Of a DNA stretch of 64,000 bases, positions 34,550-46,263 are shown in pieces; positions within the stretch are counted from its first letter, which is position 1, and each line of letters starts with the position of its first letter. Source of the DNA: Neurospora intermedia (taxonomy: Eukaryota; Ascomycota; Sordariomycetes; Sordariales; Sordariaceae). A program made the translations under genes and the position numbers. The DNA lies in NCBI GenBank assembly GCA_037102815.1, contig BTPP01000007.1:2418001-2482000 (forward strand), written 5' to 3'. The notes under the pieces were generated by a model. It made no database searches. It saw only the letters and a program-made list of their open reading frames with translations, and was not told the DNA's origin.

Positions 34550-35199
34550 TACGCCGATGTAAATCAAAATGGTTCCCGGTCGCGAGAGCAGATATCAACC
34601 CAGGGTAGAAGGATGGGATGGGTGCATAAAATTCTTTGCGATGGAGAGCACTGTTAATAACGTTTCATACAGCCAGGCGTTTTGTTTTTCCCGGGGAGAG
34701 AGGGGGGAGAGGGGGGGGGTGGGGGGAATATCCTGTTGCGTAGAAGGTCATACTCGAAAAGGCACAATAAAACAGCGATTCGGCCTAGTCCGACTGCTCG
34801 TTCTCATTCGACTTTATCACTCGATATTGGAAGCGCCACATAAAACTAGTAAGGATTTTGTCATTCACCTCTTCATGGAACATTGGCTGGTACCCAGGAA
34901 AAAAAAGAAAAAGCAGAGAAAATAGAAGAAAACTGACACTGACCAGGAACGCGAGAGGTCTCAAAGCCACGCCATGTTTAGCTGCTCACCTACATCATTC
35001 TAGGACATATTTTACGCATTGCGGAGTTTCTTGCTCAGTGGATTTATTTGAGGCACACAAGCCACACTGGTGAACTTGTACGGAGCAGCTCCAAGGAAAA
35101 TCCGTGTGCTTCTCCCGGAAACTTGACATGGGCTGAAGTTGTCCACCGGCCGGATATTCCCAATCTTCAGCAGCAGTGTTCGCCTAGAAAGAATAGTCA
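34550..35199. other. Convergent spacer with G-rich tract
   Basis: 3' flanks of the DCAF7 homologue and the MFS gene. A purine tract rich in G runs lies at about 34690-34730. No gene seen. Confidence 0.55.
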
Positions 35200-37312
35200 T
35201 CAGGGGTTAGACTTGTGTACGTCGAGCCTCCTCTGCTTGAGGAAGACAGCCAGCACAAGTGCAGTGACCGAGCAGGCAAACGAGAACCCTAAGTAATGGT
35301 AATAATGGTCAGCAGTCCGTGTCGTAGATACTTGCCAGAAAAAAGAGCAAGAAAGGGAGTGAAGAGGGAAACTGACCGTGACTCCACCATAGACCGTCAA
35401 TGTACGACTGGACAACAGCATCCCTCACCTTATCGATTGCGCCGTCGATAAAGTCAACATCAGAAACCGCCTTCGATATGACCTATGGCTCCAAGTTAGC
35501 CTTCAGCCATTCCGCACAGCGAAAGACATAGCGACAAGCACAGGGTCAGGACACAAACCTTGGCTACCTCAACGTTGTCATATCCTAGCTTCAAAAGCCG
35601 AATCTCAAGGTTTCTTCGAAGCACGGTCTGCATAATCGTGTTCGCAGCCGGCAACCCAATCGTCATCCATACCGTTTGCATCAGATACATGAACGACACA
35701 GCAGGCGCCATGTGGGCCGGGTCAATGACCACCTGAAGCGAGATGAACAGCGCGCTGCTCGTGATCCCCATGCCAAAGCCTCCGGGGAAGATGTACAGCG
35801 ATTCGAACCAAGAGTTGGTGTTGCCGTGCCACCTCAGCATTAGGAGAAGATATCCGATGGAGGAGCATGTCACGGCCCAGATGACGAGGGACTTGTACCG
35901 TCCTGAGCGCTTGATGGCGGAACCGGAGATGATGCCGCCAATAGCGTTGCCCATAACGGCAGGGACGAGGTGCGCGCCCGCGACGGTGGCGGACGGCCGC
36001 GGCGTGGATGTCACTTGGAAGTAGAGGGGGACAGTGAACATGAGTCCCAACTGGGCGGCGGTTTGGAGTCCCAGTATCAAGAAAGAAAGGATGGCGTCTT
36101 TGCTGTGGAAAATCTCCAGCGGCAGGATTGGCTCGGCCTGTCGCCTTTCTACTGCAATGAACAAGACGAGAAGGATGACGCTGCCACCGAGAAAGACGAA
36201 AATGAGCGGGTGGGACCAGGGGATCTTGACGCCGCCGAGCTCGATGGGGAGAAGCAGGGCCAGCACAAGGGCAGCGAAGATAAACGAACCCTTGAAGTCG
36301 ATACGGCTGAACTTGCTCTTCTTCAACTGGGTGGCGTCATCTGTCTCGTCTAGCGTGCTGGTGTGGCTGGGTAAATATGCTGAGCAGAGAATGATGGCGA
36401 GGGCTATGAGTGGCACTTGACCGCGGAACGACCTGAGCGTATTAGCGTCAGTTGGTTTCTACTATACTCGGCAGCAGAAGAGGCTTACCATCGCCATCCG
36501 ACGACATCTGCCAGCCAACCTCCTAAAGGTCCGCCAATGCTTCGGCCAAGGGTAGCTACGAGATTGACATACGCTCTCCACTGAGCAACTTCTCGGAGAG
36601 GAAGCAGATCTAAGGGGCAACTGGCTGTTAGCCGTCGCTGCGAACACTCTATCAGTTCATGTCAAAGCCATGCTTACCTGTGATGAGAACGGACACGAGT
36701 GCGGACATGCCAGAGGCTCCAGCACCGGATACAATTCGGCCCAGGACAACCTGCGACATTGTCTGGCCAACACCAACAATTGCACAGCCAACCATGAACA
36801 TGGTATACGCGATTATCACCATCCTCTTGCGCCCATAGATGTCACTTAACTTGCTGTACTGTCCAGAGGCGGAGTAGTCAGCATACGCCCGCAAGGCCGT
36901 GTGATTCGATGATATTCCTCACCAAAGTCTGCGTGGCCGCCCCAGCTAGAGAGAAACTGATAATGAGCCAGCTAGAGTCTTTCAAGGCGTTGAACTCGGA
37001 CGCAATAATTGCATGTGTTGCCATGAGAATGGACGTATCTGTCTGTGCGACGAAGATGCCTAGCAGCATGACAGATATGATCTTGATGACATTCACATGG
37101 GCGCTTTGCTTCAACGACTCGGTTTCGTCGCTTCCTAAACTCTGTTCCTCGTCTCTCTCGAGAACTGGCTTGATAAATCGATTGTAGATGCCTTCCCCAG
37201 AAGTACTGCGATAGGTATGATAGAGGTAGTTGGAGCTGGGCCGCGCAGTGTCACTCAAAAGAGGCTCTCGTTCTGTGACTAGGGACGGCTCGTTCCCATG
37301 GCGTTGAACCAT
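35200..37312 (-). CDS. MFS transporter, DHA2 family (vacuolar basic amino acid / drug type)
   Basis: Six exons: 36923-37312, 36678-36858, 36489-36609, 35559-36432, 35377-35482 and 35200-35288, giving 586 residues with all junction phases consistent. The first transmembrane segment follows a 75-residue hydrophilic N-terminus (VIKIISVMLLGIFVAQTDTS). Motif A-like SKLSDIYGRKRMVI and the motif-C-like LGRSIGGPLGGWLADVVGWR are clear; about 14 hydrophobic segments are present. The sequence is closest to the fungal VBA/Fnx group of vacuolar basic amino acid transporters and related multidrug antiporters. Substrate is not deducible. The N-terminus has EPLLSD, a dileucine-like acidic sorting motif that would suit a vacuolar membrane location. 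Divergent from the arylsulfatase gene. Confidence 0.88.
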
Positions 37313-38136
37313 CTTTGCCAGTTCTTAAGCAAGAGCTTTTCAGGCCCGATGGGAATCCTGGGCCAATATGAGTACTTGTTCTCTTGGGATATCATTGTGG
37401 AACATACCTTGAGATCTTGGAATGCGCAAGATCACCAAAATCTAAGCTCGAACTCGGAAACACGTTCAAGGAAATACTCCCTTTTCTGGGAATTACCTGA
37501 TTGTCATCCCCACCTCTTGAGATTCATTCCGAACACGGAGGCTGACAACTCCAGAATCAGCTTATCCCCGAGGTACCTGCGGTAAATGAAAAAAAAAAAG
37601 CCGAGACAATCACGACATAAGTGTCTGGATTTCGTTAGACGGGCCCTTGGATTGCGAACAAGATACTACCTTTCCACAAAGATTGGTTGCGGAAACAACA
37701 AATATGAGCAAATGAGAATAGAGATAAATTACACCATCTCGTAGTTTGAGTTAGGCTGCGGGACAGAGTTGTCATGGAATCTCTTATAGTAGCGCCCGCA
37801 TGGTGCAACTGCGCCAAACTAGCACGCCATCGATAACTTCACGCCAACCTCCAAGTCCATCAACGCGGAAACATCGCGATGCAAAGTAGCAACGCTTAGC
37901 AATCACAGCCCCAATTCGAAGCCATACTGGCTCGATTATATGACGATGAATACATAATTTGCGGGAGTTAACCCAACAATGAGATGGGTCACAGATGGCT
38001 GCTGGGATCCCGACCTTTTTCAGTGCCCCGGGCCTATTTATTTGGAACCTGATGATCATTGTTTACTTCCCCTGTGAATCCCTACAACCTAATCATTTTT
38101 CAACATTAGAGCATTTTGTCACAAAAAAAGTTCAAA
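37313..38136. promoter_or_regulatory. Divergent promoter MFS / arylsulfatase
   Basis: About 820 bp. N. crassa arylsulfatase is known to be induced by sulfur limitation through CYS-3. I looked for the CYS-3 consensus ATGRYRYCAT and found only a weak 8 of 10 match near 37800-37809, so no site is claimed. Confidence 0.5.
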
Positions 38137-40204
38137 ATGCGCTTTTCGGTGGCAACTCTCGCAGCAGGCGTACCACTATCAGCCGCTTTTGCCGTAGACG
38201 GCGGACAAAAATCTCTAGGCTTCGACCATAAACCAAAGGAGACAACAACGAAAGGGGAAAAGAACAGCCCAAACATCGTCTTCATTCTAACTGACGACCA
38301 AGACTTGCATTTACAGTCGCTCGATTATCTTCCCCTGCTCAAAAAACACTTGGCCGATGAAGGTACTACATTCCAACGTCACTACTGTACAACGGCCATC
38401 TGCTGCCCTGCCCGAGTTTCTCTGTGGACCGGAAAACAAGCTCACAACACCAACGTCACGGACGTATCACCGCCATATGGTAAGGTGCTTCTTGAGTTTT
38501 TGCAGTCACTTTCAGGCGTAGCTAACACGCAAAACTAGGTGGATACCCCAAGTTCATCAGTCAAGGCTTCAACGAAGCCTATCTGCCAGTCTGGCTCCAA
38601 AAAGCTGGCTACGACACCTACTACACCGGCAAGCTTTTCAACGCCCACACCGTTGATAACTACGACTCCCCTTACATAGCCGGTTGGAACGGCTCCGACT
38701 TTCTTTTGGACCCTTACACTTACTCGTACCTCAACGCCACCTTCCAGCGCAACCGTGATCCCCCGGTTAGCTACGAAGGCCAATACTCAGTCGACGTCCT
38801 CGCCGAAAAGGCCTACGGATTCCTCGACGAGGCCGCCAAAAACGTCCACAACCGGCCCTTCTTTCTCGGCATTGCCCCCATCGCCCCTCACAGCAACGTC
38901 GAACCGCGCTTGCCTTCCTCTTCCTCTTCTTCCTCCTCCTCAGACCCAGCCACCCTCCACCGCCGTCCAACCAACGAACACGACGACATTGAAAAAGCCG
39001 TCTCCTTCACCCCTCCCATTCCCGCCGCCCGACACGCCCATCTCTTTCCAGATGTCGTCGTCCCGCGCACCCCCCACTTCAACCCCTCTTCGCGCGCCTC
39101 GGGCGTGTCCTGGATTTCTCGCTTGCCGCACCAGAGCGCCGAGAACGTAGCCTTCAACGATCACTTTTACCGGCAGCGGCTGCGCACGCTGCAATCGGTC
39201 GACGAGCTGGTCGCAGGCGTCGTGGCGCGGCTGGAGCGCCATGGGTTGTTGGAGAACACGTACGTCTTTTACACGGCTGATAACGGATACCATATTGGTC
39301 AGCACCGGCTCCAGCCGGGGAAGGAGTGCGGGTTCGAAGAGGATATTAATGTCCCGTTGATTGTGAGGGGACCGGGCGTGAAGAAGGGGGAGGTAGCGGA
39401 GGTGGTGACGAGTCATGTGGATCTGGCGCCTACGGTTTTGAAGTTGGCTGGGGCTTTGGGTGACAAGGAAAGAAAAGAAGAAGAAGAAGAAGAATATGGG
39501 CTGGATGGGGAGGCGATACCGCTTACCGCCGAGGACCTGGCTCAAGCGAAGGTGAAGGGAAAGAGACATGAGCATGTCACGGTTGAGTATTGGGGGTTTG
39601 CGGTCTCGGAGGGCCGAGTGTTTGAAAAGGATGCGACGAGGTACTGGACGAACAATACGTACAAGGCCGTAAGGATCTTGGGCGAAGGGTATAATATGTA
39701 CTACTCTGTCTGGTGTAGTGGTGAACATGAGCTGTACGATCTTCAGGTGAGTTTATTTTGTTACGGGCCTTCTTCCGGCCCGTTCTGACATCACATACCT
39801 CGTATTCACGATGCTGACAGACACATGAAATGTAACAGACCGATCGTTACCAGCTCAACAACCTTCTTGACTCTTCGTCGCTTGCCACTGGGAAAACGCC
39901 GGCGACTCTTCTTGGGGTACCAGTCCAGAAAGTCGTTGCCCGACTTGATTCGCTCCTCTTTGTCCTTAAGTCGTGTAAAGGAAAGACGTGTATCCGACCA
40001 TGGGAGGCTCTACACCCGGCTGGGAATGTGCAGAACTTACATGATGCTCTTTCGAGTAGGTTCGATTCCTTTTACGAAAAAGAGCAGAGAAGGGTAGAAT
40101 TTGACCGATGCGAGAGGGGATACATTGTTGAGGCCGAAGGACCGCAGTTTGAAACGGATGGGTTAGTATACCGGGATGGACATCGATGGGATCAGTGGGT
40201 TTGA
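38137..40204 (+). CDS. ars-1: Arylsulfatase (choline-sulfatase-like, secreted)
   Basis: Three exons, 38137-38479, 38539-39746 and 39839-40204, giving 638 residues. The signal peptide is MRFSVATLAAGVPLSAAFA. Sulfatase hallmarks: metal-binding NIVFILTDDQD, the formylglycine motif AICCPARVSLWTG (first Cys of CCPAR is the one modified), the TGK stretch following, YTADNGYHIGQHRL and PLIVRGPG. It hydrolyses aryl sulfate esters to free sulfate and matches N. crassa ARS-1 in length and order. Two low-complexity inserts are present: a Ser run (about 38912-38940) and a Glu run from a GAA repeat (about 39470-39495). The ATG at 38137 gives the signal peptide directly. Sulfur-starvation control is expected from the family in Neurospora. 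Confidence 0.94.
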
Positions 40205-41020
40205 GGACCGGCGAGTTTTCCTGGGTGGGGAAACTATATTTACTTCCCAGTATATATGGCTTTCCTTGCTGGTATAGTCCAGTGGTTATCAACACCAGTG
40301 CTTCAATAGAGTTTGTTCAACATAGTTGGAAAACGCAAAAGTACCTAGTTGGTTATACACTACGATCCTACCAGCTGTCTGTCATTCAACTATATTTCTT
40401 CTTGAAACCATAGGCATGATATGATGCGAAAAGGGAAGCAAGACATGAGATGGAAGAAACCAAAAAGAGGTGAAAAGGAGGAAACCGAGAGGGAAACAAA
40501 AAAAAAAGACGCTTGACTTGCCTACAGCCGGAATCAAACCGTCCTTACTAGAGGTGTGCTCTACCACTGAGTCATGTAGGCTGAGCAATTCAAGTCGTTG
40601 AAAAGTAGTTCGGAACCAGGGAATGATTATACACAACCACACGTCATTGCGATTGCTCCTTGCTGTTCAATTCTTCAGCGCAACTGCTCCCGGCCTCGAT
40701 ATTCTTCGAGCCAGGGGTGGTCATCCTACCTATGCTGAACTGGTGCGCATACCTTGGTCAAGAGCCCATGTGGATAATCTATAGGGTAGGGTCGCTTTCC
40801 AACGACACTTGGTAGCCCGAAAACATGCCAAACTCCGGTGACCGTAACGCTAACTCCCAAATTCTGAAAGGTCATATCACAGCTCCCCTGTAAACTGTTA
40901 TCATTCACCCAGCAGAGAGACACTAGTGTAATCCTGCAGGGCAACAACTTCGCCCTTCAAAGCGTCTGTTTGGCCGTCATCCGTAGGCCATTTCCAAACA
41001 TCAGTACATACCATCAGGCC
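40205..41020. other. Convergent spacer with tRNA relic
   Basis: 3' flanks of arylsulfatase and fumarate reductase. The only identifiable item is the tRNA-Thr relic at 40519-40581. Confidence 0.55.
40519..40581 (-). pseudogene. Degenerate tRNA-Thr(AGT), about 9 nt too short
   Basis: The acceptor arms are a perfect 7-bp pair (GCCTACA / TGTAGGC) with discriminator A at 40519. The D-arm is intact (ACTC, GTGGTA, GAGC). An anticodon loop CTAGTAA gives AGT, a threonine anticodon. The 3' half of the anticodon stem, the variable loop and the start of the T stem are missing: only GGACGG lies between the anticodon loop and the T loop TTTGATT. At 63 nt it cannot fold into a normal cloverleaf, so it is called a pseudogene. 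Either a small deletion in a former tRNA-Thr gene or a truncated copy. Confidence 0.8.
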
Positions 41021-42736
41021 TTAGATGTAAGCCCTCTTCGCAACTTCAGCTGCCTCGGCCCCCGCGATTCTTCCAAAGACCACACACTCCAGCAACGACG
41101 AACCGCCAAGGCGATTATCACCATGAATGCCGCCAGTAATCTCGCCAGCGGCCCATAGTCCCTGGATCGGCTTCTGCTCCTCCCCAAGCTCGGATGAAAG
41201 CACCTGGGCATGCTTATTGAACACGGCACCACCCATGGTGAAATGCACAATGGGCGTGATGCGGCCCACGCACACCTCTGCGTTCTCATCGACCATGCCG
41301 TCACTGTTTACACCAAGTTTCCAGTGCCCGAATGCCTTGCGACGGAACGGATCTTCCTTCTCTCTCCTCACAATGCTTGCATACTCTTCCAGCGCCTCCT
41401 TGGTGGTTGCATCCAGTTCAGAAACCTTTTGTTTCTTCATCAGGCCCTTCCACAAATAGAATCCCATGTGGCCCGCAGCAGCCTCGGCCGCGCCTGGGTC
41501 GAGCAGGAGTTGAATGTCCCATTGGCGTAAAGAGGCGCCTTCGACTCCGTCGCCCGGTAGAGCCATAATGGTGTTGCTCACATGCTCCCTTGTTTCCAGC
41601 TCGTTGACGAACCTCTTAGCGTTGTGCAGCAGTATGCCACCTTCACCTCTCAGCAACTCGGCGGCAAGGAATTTGACGGGCACCAGTGGATTGGCCGGAT
41701 CGACGAAACCGGTTGGGTGAATCTGCACGCTGTCCATATCGACCAGCTTGGCACCGACGGCGGCGAGCAGATCGTGGGTGCCCGGTCGCGGATCGTTGGT
41801 GGAGGGCATGCCGTCCAGATCTGGGCGGTAGCGGGCCAGCAGGCCGTGCGTGTCACCGCCGAAACCGCCGGTGGCGAAGATCACGGGACCGGTAAGTTGG
41901 TGAAGATAAGTACCGTCATCACCGCTGCCGCCGTTACCGCTGTCCTTGGTCGATTTGTACTCGACTCCAGTAACGGTCACGGATTGGTGGTCGGCTGAAG
42001 AGCCGCCGTTGCCGTTGCTGGAGACAGCAGCATTAGTGGGGTCGGTGAGCAGCCTGGTGACTTCACAATCGGTCATCAGCTCGAACCGGTCTCCTCCTGC
42101 CTCCTTCAACTTTGCGACGAGGGTGGTGATGATGGCGGCGCCTGGAGGCGTCTTGCCGGCGCCACGATGTGTTCGTGGATGACTATGACCTCCGAGCTGT
42201 GCCACCACGGTGAGATCCACGCCTAGATCGGCGAGGAAGTTGATGGCATCAGCGGATCGCTGGGTGAGGACCGAGATAAGGGACTCGCGCTGGGCCCTGG
42301 CCGCAGGCTGACTTGTGGTTTGCGAGGAGAGACGAGCGCCGGCGGAGCGGACGGTGTCGTCCCAGAAGGTCTCGTCAGGGCCTAGATTAGGCCAGGCAGC
42401 CTGTTGGAAGCGGGTGGGCGCCCCGTTAATGCCCGAGGAGGCCTTGATGCTGTTGCCTCCTGGCTTCGAGGCACGTTCCAGCAGGCGAACTGAAGGGGCA
42501 CCGGCGCACAGGGCGGAGTAAGCGGCAGAAAGCCCGGCAAGACCGCCGCCGACTATGATGACACCGGGACGTGAGGCCTGTGATGTCATGGCGGATGTTT
42601 CGGACTGGAACAGTCTGTTAACAAGGTCTGTTATAAACGAGTCGGGTATTGATGGCAAAAGGTGGTGATAGACGACTGCGGCGATGGGACTCAGGACAGC
42701 AAGATAGAAGATCAAGCGAATCTGTCGCCTGGTCAT
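41021..42736 (-). CDS. Soluble fumarate reductase (Osm1/Frd1 type, FAD-dependent)
   Basis: A single exon of 571 residues. An N-terminal hydrophobic anchor (LIFYLAVLSPIAAVVYHHLL) precedes the FAD-binding Rossmann motif VIIVGGGLAGLSAAY at about residues 58-72. Conserved blocks follow: ERASKPGGNSIKASSGINGA, RTHRGAGKTPPGAAI, VIFATGGFGGD, VQIHPTGFVDP, EGGILLHNAKRFVNE, FTMGGAVFN, GLWAAGEITGGIHGDNRLGG and SLLECVVFGRIAG. It reduces fumarate to succinate with reduced flavin, reoxidising cofactor under low oxygen and supporting oxidative folding in the yeast orthologue. No cytochrome b5 domain is present, unlike some fungal fusions. A Gly/Ser-rich insert (residues near 247-275) is unusual. The N-terminal helix suggests ER or mitochondrial intermembrane targeting. 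Confidence 0.94.
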   Translation of the reverse strand: MTRRQIRLIFYLAVLSPIAAVVYHHLLPSIPDSFITDLVNRLFQSETSAMTSQASRPGVIIVGGGLAGLSAAYSALCAGAPSVRLLERASKPGGNSIKASSGINGAPTRFQQAAWPNLGPDETFWDDTVRSAGARLSSQTTSQPAARAQRESLISVLTQRSADAINFLADLGVDLTVVAQLGGHSHPRTHRGAGKTPPGAAIITTLVAKLKEAGGDRFELMTDCEVTRLLTDPTNAAVSSNGNGGSSADHQSVTVTGVEYKSTKDSGNGGSGDDGTYLHQLTGPVIFATGGFGGDTHGLLARYRPDLDGMPSTNDPRPGTHDLLAAVGAKLVDMDSVQIHPTGFVDPANPLVPVKFLAAELLRGEGGILLHNAKRFVNELETREHVSNTIMALPGDGVEGASLRQWDIQLLLDPGAAEAAAGHMGFYLWKGLMKKQKVSELDATTKEALEEYASIVRREKEDPFRRKAFGHWKLGVNSDGMVDENAEVCVGRITPIVHFTMGGAVFNKHAQVLSSELGEEQKPIQGLWAAGEITGGIHGDNRLGGSSLLECVVFGRIAGAEAAEVAKRAYI

Positions 42737-45700
42737 GGCAGTATCACGGTTGATTGATGTACAAGTTCAGCTCTGTAACTCGAGAGGACACTAATCACGA
42801 CGGCCATGTTATTTTATTGATGGAACGAATGGTGAGGGGGGGCGGACGATGTTGCCCTGCGGTCAGATATCATCAGATGTCAGGCAACGGGATGGAAGCT
42901 GAAGGGGAAGCAATCAGATGAGAACCGAACCACCTCCTTGGGACGAAGGTGCTGGCATGCCACCGGCTTGGTGTTCGCAGGTGTGATCTCGAAGGCGGTA
43001 GAGCCCATCCATCATCCGATGTCTACGTCGACGTCGGATGGTCGAGGCCGAACCGTCACTGGTGCCTGCCCGTTCAATCAATTAGAGTGCAACCAACGTA
43101 CAGCCGGGGAAAGAGGAGACGTAAATCGCATCGCTGTTGCAACGGTTCATCTTCACTTCAGCCGGCAGACTTGCAAAGGCTCAGAGGCATCATGAGTTAA
43201 CATGGAAGAAGGAGTTTAAAAAGTTAGGTAGGTGTAGAGGTACTGTAGTGTAGTGTAGTGCCGTGCGCCCCCTCGGTAAGACAGAGCCGAGAACCGTTGC
43301 CGGGCGGGCCACCAGCTGACTAAAACCAGTTGGTGATTTTAAGGCACACAAGTTACTAAACCGAGTGCAAGCATGGATTTTGTCCCCTTTGCAATCTTCT
43401 TTTGTCTCTTTTACAGTTCGAAACCATGCCCCCGACGGTCTTGAAAATGGAAAGAGCTCCACTGAGAAAGTAAAGATGGAAGTGCGGAGGTTGAATTGTC
43501 AGCAGGTGGAATCGGCAAAGTGTGGGGAAGGAAGGGACTTTTTGTTGATGGACCATGCTTACCTTAGTTTTACCACTGACGAATGGTTACTACATGTGCA
43601 GTGTCTGTCTTGTCATTACCTGGCTCGCCCAGATATCTGCCATTTTTGGCTCATGGTCTTGGCATGCATCTACTGGGGCCACCTCTAAAACTGCAACAGG
43701 ATGATAGACTAGTGTACATCAATAATTGCATGTCCCCAGTATCAGATCCAGTGACGTTTGGCTGGGTCCACCTTGAATGACAAACCCACTCACTGTTTGA
43801 TCACCTTCCATGTGCTCTGCTCCGTAATGCTCTTATTTCCAGCTGTTGACTAAAAACAACGACAACGCTGGACAGCTCTTCTCTTCTCTCCTTGGTGCCG
43901 CCAACATCCTCGTATCAGCCGCCGAGCCGCTAATGTGGACCTGGCCGGACAGCACGTGTATCCCGTCCCCGTTGTCCCTCCGCCTCCTCCTCCTCCTCCT
44001 CCGGTCCGGAAGCCCAACCACCCCGTTACCCCATACACCAAGAACTGCAATGACGGAGCGGTCTCCGATGCTGCCGCTTGACTGCCTTGATGGCCTTCCT
44101 GATTCGTCACGAAACTCCCGGGGGGCGGGAAAACCTCGCCCGAACATGGCATTAAATGATCAACACAGGCTATAATAGCAACAACGCAGCGCTGCAGCAC
44201 CATTCGTGGAGAACTCTCTCCATTGATCATCACAAAATGAGAACAGAAAACGCGGGGTTACTGCAACACTCCATCTTCTTGGCTCTTCCCCAACCCGGGG
44301 GAACGGATGAGATGATAGACAGTGCTTGAGGTCAAGACGGACTAGGTGGGATATGTACACTAAAGGGTGATGGTCACCTGCACAGTTACACTTGAATTAC
44401 CAGAGAAACCAAAGTGATGCAGTGTTGATCGATCTGATCTTGAAATTTCCCCGGTTCATTGGTAAGTTTGGCTGGCTGATCGGCTCCAACAGGGTCGGTT
44501 GGATATGCGAGATCATCACTCTCTCACACTAGATTTCCATTTTCCTTTTTTCTTTCCTTTTTTCGGTTTTTTCTTTTCTTTTTTTTTTATTCTTTTCTTT
44601 TTGCAAAGGTCGCATTGCTGGCCAGTGGAACCGAAATCCACGTGTGAAATTTCCACTTCCCCGGTTCAAAGGGAGGTTCAAGGGAGGTTTAAGCTTCCAC
44701 GTTTGTTTTTTCTCGGGACCACCTTCGTCACCGTCTTGTAAGCAAACTAACGTTGTTGATGGTTTTACGTCATTACGAGTATCACACTTGGATTTCACAC
44801 TCCGTGAGAGAACTGAGCACTACCTACCTATTTCTCATTCCTCGTTAACGCAACTCTCTCATTCATTGTATAGCGCACGAAAGAACAGGACGGTCGGTCA
44901 GTCAATTTGTCTCATCCGACCATGATTGACCCAAGGACTCCTTGGCAACATGCGTTCCCCTCCCCTCCAGTGTACACTAGTGTACTATCGCCAGCCATCA
45001 AGTGAATCAGGGGAATCGAGGTACAATGTCCTCCATCAGAGGGGCAACGGCAGTTGCCAACCTGAGGACTTTTGCTCGCATACCATGTCGGTGATTTGTT
45101 ATAACTCTTGGCATTATGCTGCCCCCGAGTCTGGACCGGCCTGGCAGCCGGCGAATAACCTCAACGCGCCACAAGGCAAGGGCGTATGGGCTGGAATCAA
45201 TAAACGGCCACCACGTATAGTGTTCTGGTTCTAGGGCTTGGGCGCAATTGATATGTGAGCTTTTCATGATATTGAAGGTTTACCTGATTCATTGGGACCA
45301 ACGCCTATTCGGACGAGTGGACGGAATAATAATGCAAGGAAAGGGGAAATTTGTCGAGAGTTTCTTGCTATCATTCACCTAGTGTGATCTTGTATTCGAT
45401 CCCCTGTGAACTTCCTCGTGAGCTTGGAGTGCAAAAAGTCAAGTATAGTTATTGTGTTTAGTCTACCTATGTGGAGTGTTGTCGCGTGACGTCTAGGAAC
45501 AAAAGAGACAATGTCGTGCCTCTGAAATGACTGCATTTTTTTATTCACTTGGCTATAATCAACGGGAAAACCAGGACAGAGTTTCTGTAGAGCAGATACC
45601 GTGTTCTTCCTTCGTAATCCCTTTTACACTAGTATCGCAACCACTTGGTCTCTCTAATAAACCGCACTTTCAGAGTTTCGCCTCCCATGCCCACCCACGT

Positions 45701-46263
45701 ACCCAAAAGAAAACATCCACATTGAGACTCGATACTAACATGCTATTAACATCAAATTAAATTGGACCCCAAAAACCGGTTGCGAGCGAGCCTAGGTATG
45801 TTCCAGGAGGGGAAAAGAGGATCTTCAATGGCGACGAACGGGTCCATGCCCTTGAAAAAATCTGAAACTGTGTTCCAATTTCCCCAGATGACCTTTGCCG
45901 ACTTCCACTTTCCCACGCAGCTACCGGCCGGCCAGAAGAGCCTATAACACACATCCAGATTTCGCAGATTGTCGAGCTTTGTCGAGATTGGCCGAGAATT
46001 ACTTGCATCTGCTGGCTCAAAACCACCATCATCCCCGTCCGTCCTTCATTCCTTTGTAATCCCCATCCCCACCCCCATCTCCACCTCCGTCGCCAGTCCT
46101 TGGCAATTCCACCGATTCCCACTCCCGTGTCCATCAAGGTAAAGAAAAAAAAGAAAGGTGACCCCACAAGTGCGGGCAGCAAGCTCCCTGCACCAAATCC
46201 AGTTGGGGGTGTTCCAAAAGCCGGCAGTTATTGGGGGTCCACTTGTTGACATCCTCAATTCGA
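42737..46263. other. Gene-poor spacer
   Basis: 3.5 kb with normal GC and only short frames (up to about 127 codons) without domains. It has pyrimidine-rich tracts (44530-44610), a TAGTG repeat near 43244-43260 and one TAGAGGTA octamer at 43235. Spliced small genes cannot be excluded. Confidence 0.5.

Noticed and set aside
37800-37809. Possible CYS-3 binding site upstream of arylsulfatase
   Set aside because: Only 8 of 10 positions match the palindromic consensus and one half-site is poor; expected by chance in this much DNA.
38940-39728. 262-codon frame antisense to arylsulfatase
   Set aside because: Shadow of the arylsulfatase coding strand, including runs that are complements of its Ser and Glu repeats.
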